NCBI GenBank assembly: GCA_013398955.1
Contig: VWPU01006191.1
Coordinates: 124,001-188,000, forward strand
Source: Callaeas wilsoni
Taxonomy: Eukaryota > Chordata > Aves > Passeriformes > Callaeidae
Direction of reading: 5' to 3'
Length of the DNA: 64,000 nucleotides
Part shown: positions 27,583-35,260 of the stretch, one piece after another
Layout of the letters: each line of letters starts with the position of its first letter
Numbering within the stretch: the first letter of the stretch is position 1
Notes under the pieces: generated by a model
What the model was told of the DNA's origin: nothing
The model's database searches: none
Seen by the model: only the letters and a program-made list of their open reading frames with translations
Made by a program: the position numbers and the translations under genes

Positions 27583-28673
27583 GGAATTCACAACTGCAGC
27601 ATTTTGAAAGAAGCCTTTACAACTGTTTTTCCTGTGGTGCTGTGTTGCAATCAGTGAAGTAGCAGCACTAAATTGCAACTTAGAGTTGCAGCGCACTTCT
27701 GAAAGGCAAGAAGGATTTACATCTTTAAACCCTCTACCTAACTTCACCGATCGTGAATCAGCAGGGTGGCTAATTTGTGAAAGTTTGACACAGCAGCGTC
27801 ATCAGTCAGTCCACACCATCCAGAGCACCAAGATGTTCTCTTTTGCTGCCCTTCCAGACAGGTGACATGTTAATAGCTGGTACCAGACAAATGAGACTCT
27901 GATCCCCTGTCAAATGCAATCCAATACCCAAAGACTTTCAGGCCACACTGCACAGCGTATTTTACACGTGTTTTTATAAAAGAAATTGCAGGGATGCATT
28001 TCTGCAGAGGAAAGATGGAGTGTGACAGTCTGTTATCCTCTGCCCAGCATCTTGCCAGCATGGCTAGACACTATCCTAGGACAACACTGACAGACTTTTC
28101 CTGAACAAAGTCTCCAGCCAGAAGAGGCAGGAAGGGAAAGAGTGAAGGCAAGTCCATCCCAGCATCTAAAGTGGGCAGGCAAAGGAAAGACTCTACTGTG
28201 CTTTATTCTGATGGTCCGTGGAGCTGCACTTCCCAACATTTCTAGGAGAAAGAATGAGTCAGAAATCCTACGGGAACTCCTGCAGCAGCACAGCTCCCTC
28301 CTCAACCCACACCTCCTCAACAGAGCACTGCGCAATCCAATCCATATGGTCTATCTGCACTGCAACGTGGGCCAGGGCCGGGTGCGGCCTTACGTTGGGC
28401 TCTCAAATGATAAAAGTTTGGCCCGTGAGCAATTATTTGTGCTTGAGCAGTTAACTTAGGAGCTTGAAAATCAGGGCACTTAGGGAAAACCTGTGAATAA
28501 AATGCAGGAACATAACAGGTCGACACAAGATGGTTTTGCAGAGGGCTACCAGAGGGAAGGGAAGGCTGGAGCTGGCCATGGGCTCATCTTGTTCAGAAAG
28601 AGAGTGGAAGGTTTTGCCACCGACCGCAGAACAACACTGTTATTTTGCTCAGTCAGTACCCAATACAGGTTGT

Positions 28674-28709
28674 AAAAAAAAAAAAAAAAATAAAAAAAAA
28701 AAAAAAAAA
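28674..28709 (+). repeat. Long A tract interrupted once by T
   Basis: 35 A in 36 bases, with a single T at 28,691. No recognisable retroposed gene or SINE body precedes it, so I do not call it a poly(A) tail. Confidence 0.85.
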
Positions 28710-28749
28710 TCGCCAAACCCTCAAAAGCATGTTTAAGGCTATCTTTAGT

Positions 28750-30064
28750 TAATCAAGCAAATCTGTACTCCACTGCAATTCCAGTGGATACCAATACAGT
28801 GCTTCCCTGAGAGACAAAAATTCCCTTTGAAAGAGGTACTTCTGAAAGTCGTACCTTAACAGCAGACAGCTCTTGACACAGAAACCTGATGCAGAGCTCC
28901 TCCGAGCAGAACGGGTATCCTCAGGACACCAACACACACCTGATAGCTTGCATTCATCCCACATCTAAATACAACCAATGCCCGAGCCCCGGCTTACTGT
29001 TCAACTCTGTGGCCCACACTGAGAGCAATGTACTCACAGTGAACTCAGGGAAAAGGTACCTTTCCTCACTCCACACCAGACCTAGACACTGTTAGCTATG
29101 TGGAAAAAAAGACTAAAAGGTCTGTAGAGAGACTGACAGACTTATTAAGACAAGCACAGTGCTCTGTCCTGCAAAGGAAACCCATGCAGGCAGGTGCCCC
29201 AAGACCCTGCTCGTTCCAGAGAGCAGAACTGTGACAGCAGGGGATCTGCTGTGCAGGTCGGGACCTCCGCGGTCCCAGCAAAGGCAAGACAGCCCCGAGC
29301 CCGGGGTAAGCTAAGGATCAGAATACCGCTGACAAGTGTTAGGGATGAAAAGCTGAGGCTCGTCGAGATGAGCTCTGCAAACTGCCTCCCTTAAGCGCTT
29401 TATTTTCTACAGCGGATCTCCAACACTAGAAGCTTTTACTCGCTCTGCTAGGCAGAGGCTGAACTGCTTTCTTCAAACAGTTTCAAATTCGCCAGCCACG
29501 CTCGAAGAACCACCCCTTTTTGCCTTTCTCTTTTCTTTTTGCTCTCTCCGGGCTTTTTGTGAAAGAGACATCCAGTTTCAAGCCATTTTAAAAATATCAA
29601 AAAACCCCGGTGGAAAATAATTCGCAGCTGTGATAATATCACATTTTTTTAAATACCGTAATATAGTTTTACTTTTAATAATAAAAGATAAAAAAGGGGA
29701 GTCTGTGAATAATTAGAGAATGCAGTCTGAAGCCAGTTACAGTCACTGCAATTGATAATAAACTTAAAGCCCCTTGACAGCAGGTAAATGCTTTGCAACC
29801 CTGACCCCCTTCCTCTCACATTACTTAACAACCCTGCAGTTCCAGCATTACATCACCGTCCAAGCGATTGGTTCCTGCATTTTAACTCTCTCCCTGTCTC
29901 CTCCGATTAGGAACAACATAATGATGGAGGGGGGGACACCAAACCACAACAAACTACCAAACTTCTCTCAAGTTTGCTGTGCTCCTTGTTTGGATTTGGT
30001 TTGGTCGAAAAAACAGCTTCTGCTCCTAAGAGCTGAGGTTACACGCACCAGAAAACAAACTCTG
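28750..30064. other. GC-richer intron portion next to the internal first exon
   Basis: Composition rises toward the promoter, with scattered CpG (29,210-29,300). A splice-donor-like CCCGGG|GTAAGC is present on the plus strand at 29,300-29,311 and a CCAAT box (GATTGG) near 29,870. No exon could be confirmed on either strand. Confidence 0.4.
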
Positions 30065-30146
30065 TAGAAGTGGAAAAGAGTAGGAAAGGGGGACTCGGGA
30101 GGGGAGGAGGAGAGGAGGAGGAGGAAGGCGAGGAGGGGGGGAAACT
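30065..30146 (+). repeat. GGA/GA-rich purine tract, pyrimidine tract on CREB5 sense strand
   Basis: Almost pure purine on the plus strand (GGGAGGGGAGGAGGAGAGGA and similar). In the CREB5 pre-mRNA this is a CU-rich stretch beginning 40 nt after the alternative first exon's donor. It could bind polypyrimidine-tract proteins or form H-DNA; both are inferences. Confidence 0.8.
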
Positions 30147-30186
30147 ATATAGAAATCAGAAAAGGAAAAGAAAATTAAAAACAAAC

Positions 30187-30233
30187 CTCATGGACATCAC
30201 TGAGCCTGAATTCCCTGCTGAGGTGCAGAACAT
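30187..30233 (-). CDS. CREB5: CREB5 alternative first coding exon (short isoform N-terminus)
   Basis: Translation on the minus strand gives MFCTSAGNSGSVMSM followed by AG. Joined to the G that opens the exon at 1,615 this makes an Arg codon, so the protein reads SVMSM-R-PVPGSL. As I remember it, a human CREB5 isoform starts MFCTSGGNSASVMSMRPVPG, so the match is 13 of 15 residues before the junction. The start ATG is at 30,231-30,233. An in-frame TAG lies 16 codons upstream (30,279-30,281) with no other in-frame ATG between, so this start is forced. Its context (CTC before ATG) is weak. The donor is ATGAG|GTTTGT, a weak 5' splice site followed at once by a U-rich stretch. The isoform made here would lack the N-terminal C2H2 finger and the TPTP phospho-activation motif of full-length CREB5 but keep the C-terminal bZIP. 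The exon's 5' end is not defined by sequence alone. Confidence 0.93.
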
Positions 30234-30278
30234 GAGAGCCCTGGAATGAGTGTATGTAGAACTTGAGCCAAAGCTTAA

Positions 30279-30296
30279 CTAGCCCGAGTGAGTCAT
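30279..30296 (-). other. Upstream ORF 2 in CREB5 short-isoform leader (MTHSG)
   Basis: ATG ACT CAC TCG GGC TAG. Its stop is the in-frame TAG that closes the frame before the real CREB5 start, leaving 45 nt between this stop and the main ATG. It overlaps uORF 1 and contains the AP-1 sequence on the complementary strand. Confidence 0.4.
30289..30295. promoter_or_regulatory. Perfect AP-1 site (TGAGTCA)
   Basis: TGAGTCA is the canonical Jun/Fos-type element. It sits 56 bp upstream of the CREB5 short-isoform ATG. If transcription starts further upstream it lies in the 5' UTR, where a downstream promoter element could still act at the DNA level. Confidence 0.6.
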
Positions 30297-30307
30297 ATCC
30301 TTCCCAT
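30293..30307 (-). other. Upstream ORF 1 in CREB5 short-isoform leader (MGRI)
   Basis: ATG GGA AGG ATA TGA reads on the minus strand 60 nt before the main ATG. It overlaps the next upstream ORF. It matters only if the transcript starts above 30,307, which is not shown by the sequence. Confidence 0.4.
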
Positions 30308-30326
30308 TTGATTCCCGTCCAAGCGA

Positions 30327-30335
30327 TGATGTAAT
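30327..30335 (+). promoter_or_regulatory. C/EBP-ATF composite-like site (TGATGTAAT)
   Basis: TGATGTAAT fits the TGATGNAAN pattern of C/EBP-ATF response elements, bound by ATF4-type/C/EBP heterodimers. It lies 94 bp upstream of the start codon in the CpG-enriched segment. A site this short can occur by chance; the support is its grouping with two other bZIP-type sites within 132 bp. Confidence 0.45.
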
Positions 30336-30410
30336 GCCCTGGCCCTCTCCCTCGCTCCCGCTCGCTGCACTACCTCCCTCCTCCCCTTTTCTCCTTTTTA
30401 GCTCAGTGCT

Positions 30411-30422
30411 GGTGAAGTCACC
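30411..30422. promoter_or_regulatory. CRE-like site inside a perfect inverted repeat
   Basis: GGTGAAGTCACC is a perfect 5-2-5 inverted repeat. Its core TGAAGTCA differs by one base from the consensus CRE TGACGTCA. It is next to the TATA-like box and would be just downstream of it in the direction of CREB5 transcription. It could be bound by CREB/ATF dimers, including CREB5 itself. Confidence 0.45.
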
Positions 30423-30430
30423 ATTTAAAT
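30423..30430 (-). promoter_or_regulatory. TATA-like box ATTTAAAT
   Basis: An AT-only palindrome embedded in otherwise GC-rich sequence 190 bp upstream of the CREB5 short-isoform ATG. It is not a canonical TATAAA, so its use as a core promoter element is a guess. Confidence 0.3.
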
Positions 30431-31308
30431 CTGGCAGCGCTGAAGCAAAAACTTCAATGTAACCAAAACAGCCCCAGGCCAAGTTCCAGACGTACTGAGA
30501 CTCGGTGGTGCAATTGCCATTGGAAACGAGTAAACAGAGAAAGAAACAGTGCTGCCTGTGAAGGGCCTGCGCAGCTGCCTGCCGGAGCGCAGGAAAACCC
30601 TGGGACCAGGGACGGGGCTGACATGATCGCCTGGGCATCACCAGGAGATCCTGCATCGCTCCCGAACGCCCGCACGGCCCGCACTCCGGGAAGACCCAGT
30701 CACTGGAAAAGGAGGAGATGGAGCCTGAGTTGAGGAGGGCAGCGGAGAAGCCGGGGAGCAGCGTGTGCGTGTGCGGGTCTGGGAGGATGGAGAGCGCTGC
30801 TTTGCTGGTTGTGCCTTCGGCTGGGATTTCTCTGCCCCAGCAGAGCACAGCTGGAATTGAGCCCCAGGGTTTTGAAGGAAAACGACGGGGCTGTTTCTTG
30901 CACCGTATTCCTTCGTATGCAAACACACAGGTGCAAGGCACCTTCTTTCCCCACAACAGAAAAATGTACCAGAAAAGCCATACGGCACAGCAAGGTTCTA
31001 ACTCACTCACTGCTATGCTGCTCTTACTGCCTTTCCGGTGTTTCTCTCCCAAGTCTGGTTTTTTTAAGTATAGAGAATGTTTCTAAATGGAACTTCTAAC
31101 AAACTTTCACACAGGCAAGGATAAGCTATTGTGGTGCAAAGTGCTCTGCCTCATCAAAGTGCTCCTGGTGTTAAATGCTAGAGCGACCGCGGCTGAAATA
31201 CCTCTCGTGTCCTCCCCCACAAAGGGCTTTCTCACTGATCATCACTCCCAATTGATTGTAGTCAATGCGGTACCAAGCAGCTGGTCCACAAAAGAATGCA
31301 AAGCCTAA

Positions 31309-31310
<2 letters not shown>

Positions 31311-31349
<39 letters not shown>
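31311..31349 (+). repeat. (AAT)13 microsatellite
   Basis: An uninterrupted run of AAT triplets about 1.08 kb upstream (minus-strand sense) of the CREB5 short-isoform ATG. Uninterrupted triplets of this length are normally length-polymorphic. Confidence 0.95.
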
Positions 31350-31984
31350 CGAATGAAAATGTCTAAGCACATATAGCATCCCTGAGCAATCCGAAGACTA
31401 ATAGTTTCAACATCAAACTGCAGATGTAAGTATTAATGGTACGTGAAACACCGGAGAGGTATTTGAAAGTGTCTCCTTTCTTTATAGGTCAAGAACTATT
31501 TCACAAAGCCACTTCACCTCGTATCTCTGAGTCAGTTTTCCAATGCTCTTTGCACTTATGCCCCCCAAATTTAGAAAACAGTAGGAAAACAGCAAAGTCA
31601 ATGTGCTTCCTTTTCTTCTTTATGATGATGTGAGTTTATGGAAAATCAATTTCTATTGCCTAGCAGCATTTTACCACACTGGGGGTTTTTTGGGGTGGGT
31701 TCTTTAATTGATCACAACAGCAGTGCAACAGAGATTATTGTAAAGTACCAAAGTCTCATCCTGAGGATATTCTTATGGTTTTAAATTATCTTTAGAATAT
31801 ATTTCTATGGATCGACACTATTAGCTTCTGTCATGGTTTGATCTTGAATTCAAGTAGATTCAGTCATGAATTCAAATGATTTTTTGTTTAAGATATATAT
31901 GATTTTTACAGATGGAATGAGAGGAGGTGAAAACTAAGGGTTTGTCCTATTCAATTAAAAAAAACACAGTTCTCCACAGCAGCC

Positions 31985-32225
31985 TGACCTGCTGGATGAC
32001 ATCCTCAATTGATATTGATGCTGCAGCCACTCAGAGTGACACCTTTATCAAGCAAGGCAGCTCTGAATTAGAGGTGATCAGCCATAATTATTACTGGCGC
32101 CACTGAAGCCTGTGGCTTGACAGCATCAGATGTGGTTGTTATAAAGTTTAGTCCATTGTGTCAATGGCCTGTATAACTCATTTATGTCTGAATTACCAGC
32201 TATTGATTTTTTGTCTTCTGTCATG
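31985..32225. promoter_or_regulatory. Candidate conserved enhancer upstream of the internal promoter
   Basis: A repeat-free block about 1.8 kb upstream of the short-isoform start with dense transcription-factor-like words: CAATTGATATTGATG, CATAATTATTA, an E-box CAGATG overlapping a RUNX-type TGTGGTT (32,131-32,137), and a perfect inverted repeat CCATTG-TGT-CAATGG (32,153-32,167). Enhancer status is inferred from style and position only. Confidence 0.3.
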
Positions 32226-35179
32226 TAATAAAATAAAAGTTAGATCATTCCTAAAGCCCTCTTTTAATTCCAGCCTTGCTGATAGTTTCATTTTAAGCTT
32301 ATCCCACTTCTCCCTCTCCATTTAAAAAAATGCAACTTCCACCCCTTTTTCTGTGCATGTCTAAGAGGTCATCTTCCCTCCTTCCTTCTTTTTATTTTGT
32401 CTTCTTACATTTACACTGCTGGATTACATAGCTTTTGCTCATTCAGTTATCCGCTGACATTGCTATAAACTTTGTCATGGGCCCAGGACAGATCCCTGGC
32501 TCAGAACACAGGAATGTGACTACAACTCAGGCATGCCTTTAAATCCCCAGGTCCAGTTTTGCAAAGAAGGAAGCTGCCACCTAAAGAGAAAAAGGATTAC
32601 CCTCAGCAATTCAGGTTGCCATGGGGCTGCTTGTGCATATACATCCATTCCTGCAGTCTTTGGGCCTCTTCTCACGTTTCTGAAAAACCCACACTTCTAC
32701 CACCATGGACATTCAAAGCAAAATGCAACCAAAGAGATGGTGCAGGAGCTGCAGGGTAGTTCATTATCCTCCTGAGGCTTTGAGCACTTGCCCGGCAACT
32801 GTGCTCTTCCCAAAAGGAAATTTTGTTCACCAGAAGCAATAGCAGATCCATTGCCCATCTGTGAGCATCTAAACCATAATGTCACAGGAGTGACTGTGTG
32901 TGCATGGCAAATGGCCCTTTTAATTATTACTATTTTCATAGACACAAACTCAGAAGAATTAATCTGCTTTCAAAACAGTGTCTTATAGAAGATATTTTCA
33001 GGAGTAAGAACGTTTTCTGACATGAACGAGAAAGATCAAAGCAGTCTGAACTGCTGAGCATTTCTAAATTACATGTTTACACTGAAGTCCTATTTGAAGA
33101 AATAAATTGTTTTAAAACAGACATCATGCTCCAAAGGAGTTAAAAACTTACTTGTTCTTGCTGATGGAAAAACAAAAGGTCCTTTCCAGGCAGGTATTTC
33201 CAAAGCCTATTGATTTTTCTTCCCCCTAACAGGAAACACTATTTTCCCCTTTTCCTTCCTGTGACAGACCAGTTAATGATAAAGAATGTCCTGTGCTCAG
33301 AGGAAATTCCACTTGCATGCAAGAGCTCCCTCTTTATCTGTTTACTTGTCTGTCTTTTCATTCTCCCCCCATTCCAACCCCAGCCTTAAATTTCCATGTT
33401 CATCAAGAATAGGGCTGTTGTGATGAGAGTTATGGGATGTTTTAATTCTAATGGGAGCCTTCTTCAAACTAGGGCCCTGGCCAGGACAGTTATGACTCCA
33501 GCTTAGCTGTCTAGTTCAGGAATTCTTGCAACACCCTCCCTGCAGAATGTTTCATCCTTGGGGAAAGGGTGGTGGGGCACACCACAGATGTTTGGTGTAA
33601 CTTAAACTTGACAAAAATCACTGCTTCTGCTGAAAGTTTCCAGTCTCAACAACCAGAAAGCTCTGACTTTTAAGAGCCCGAACGTCAGAGTGCACTGGGA
33701 TTATCCCAAATGCGTATTGTAACAAGGAACTGGGTGTACTGCAGTTGAGATTGTGGATGGACAAATTACAGGTCCTACAAGCATTTTAGGTGAGTGTGTC
33801 TCATCCAGCCCTTGGGGCTGACTTTTGCCTATGTCAATCAGTGGCCCAAAGCATCAGCAAAGACCCTGTGGATGAAAGCAGTATAACCTGATTATTTTTT
33901 TCCTCCACTGCTTGGCTCTTAAAGAGGCCTGATTAAGAAAATATTCTGTAATAATGGTCCTGCACTCAGGAAAGTCTCATTTTCATTCTGACATTATTTT
34001 TCATTTCTAACCCAAGAGCCTTACAGTCCCTGTGGAATTAAAGAGGCCAGATAATTTCAGGGTTAAATAAGCTTTAATGACTATCACATGTATGGAACCT
34101 TAAACCCAGTATTAAAAATTATTTTTTTAAAGTGGCATCTCTTCCTTTTTTAATTTAAAATAACCATCCAGGTGGTTTCCTAAGGATTTCTTTGCAAATT
34201 GCTTCCAGTGAACCTTTTCAGTTACAGACCACTGCAAACCCATGTGGTGGTATTCAGCATTTAGTTCAACTTGGGTGTCCCATGTTTTTGTAGTGGACAG
34301 AGAGACTTTCTGCACAAGTGTCTGCACAAGGGAGGCTGTCTGGGCAGGCTAGCTGTCACTAGCAAGGACATAAGAATGTAAATACCCATAGTTTCAGAAG
34401 AAACTAAAGGAAAGCAGCTCTAAGAGTGGATTCTCGAAGTTACTCATAAGAAAATGGGGCACATGTTCCCAAGTCACTTTGGTGCTTTGGAAAAAGACAT
34501 TATACGTTTAAGTAGACTCAGATCAAAGTGCTCAGCATTGAGCTGTCTCAAAGATTTTCCTATGAACTCTCCAAATTGTAATGAAATAAAATACCTGGAA
34601 ATATCCTCTGTGAGAACTGCCCCAGATTTCTTGAACATAAGCACTCTAAGACACTGGATTGGACCAAGTCTAAATGAAACCTGGAACAAAGATTTCCCAC
34701 TCTCACACACATGCTCAAACATGCTGCTACGTTAGAAACACCTCACTGAAAATATTTAAGGAAGAAGAACTGCCAAAATTTGGGCCCAACTTCTCTGGAG
34801 ACAGAAATGTGCAATGGGCATGATGGCCAGTAGACTTCCCCAAAATATTTTGGCAATGAATCTTCAAGAATGACCTCAAGATGAGAAACGTTTTCCCAGT
34901 AACAGTTCTAAGCATGTTAAAGCCCCTTGGGATCATGGGGGTTTTGTGCTGGGAACACTCAACAACTAGGAAACAGAATTGCCTCCTTACTTTATACTCG
35001 CCAGATAGTCATGGGCCAGTGGCAAGTGACTGACCTGGAAGTGAAGAGCTTTGAATCCAGTTACATATCACTGAGTCATGCAGTGTGAGCAGCCTGCTCT
35101 TTTACTGGAGCTGCAAACCACAAATACCTAAGACAAATAATGTAGCAATTTATGCAAGATACTTAGTAATGTTTTACAT

Positions 35180-35260
35180 TTCAGTAGAACCTTCTACCCT
35201 GAAAGATCCCAAGGCATCTTGCAGGCCAGCCCTTGAAAGTCATGTGATGCAATTACCCCC
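35180..35260 (+). repeat. Possible fragment of an old amniote repeat
   Basis: CCTTCTACCCTGAAAGATCC followed by CAAGGCATCTTGCAGGCC resembles the CTTCTATCC..AAAGATCCCAAAGCACTTT words of old SINE/LINE-derived repeats in reptiles and birds. The match is short. Confidence 0.3.

Larger units (their letters stand above)
1616..30186 (-). other. CREB5: CREB5 intron between alternative first exon and PVPG exon
   Basis: About 28.6 kb of non-coding sequence bounded by a GT donor (30,185-30,186) and an AG acceptor (1,616-1,617) on the minus strand. Reading frames inside are short, begin with arbitrary methionines and match no protein I recognise. Besides the features listed separately, 2-7 kb, 8-18 kb and 23-27 kb are AT-rich intronic sequence in which I see no gene, no RNA gene and no clear mobile element. 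Confidence 0.9.
30234..30720 (-). promoter_or_regulatory. CREB5: Internal CREB5 promoter and 5' UTR, CpG-enriched
   Basis: CpG dinucleotides are clearly denser here than in the flanking AT-rich intron (for example around 30,345-30,365 and 30,575-30,700), as expected for a promoter-associated CpG cluster. It lies immediately upstream of the MFCTS start codon on the minus strand. Candidate elements are a perfect AP-1 site, a C/EBP-ATF composite-type site, a CRE-like site and an ATTTAAAT TATA-like box, each listed separately. The transcription start is not visible. If the TATA-like box is used, initiation would fall near 30,395-30,400 and the 5' UTR would be roughly 165 nt. Promoter status is inferred from position and composition. 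Confidence 0.7.

Noticed and set aside
27253..27657. 134-codon plus-strand frame with His/Thr/Pro repeats
   Set aside because: The repetitive part is translation of the CATA/CCCACA microsatellite.
28674..28709. Poly(A) tail of a processed pseudogene
   Set aside because: No recognisable coding or SINE sequence precedes it and no target-site duplication was evident.
30279..31052. 257-codon minus-strand frame as a separate protein gene
   Set aside because: No recognisable domain; it lies over the CpG-rich promoter/leader and ends just before the CREB5 start. Treated as a chance frame.
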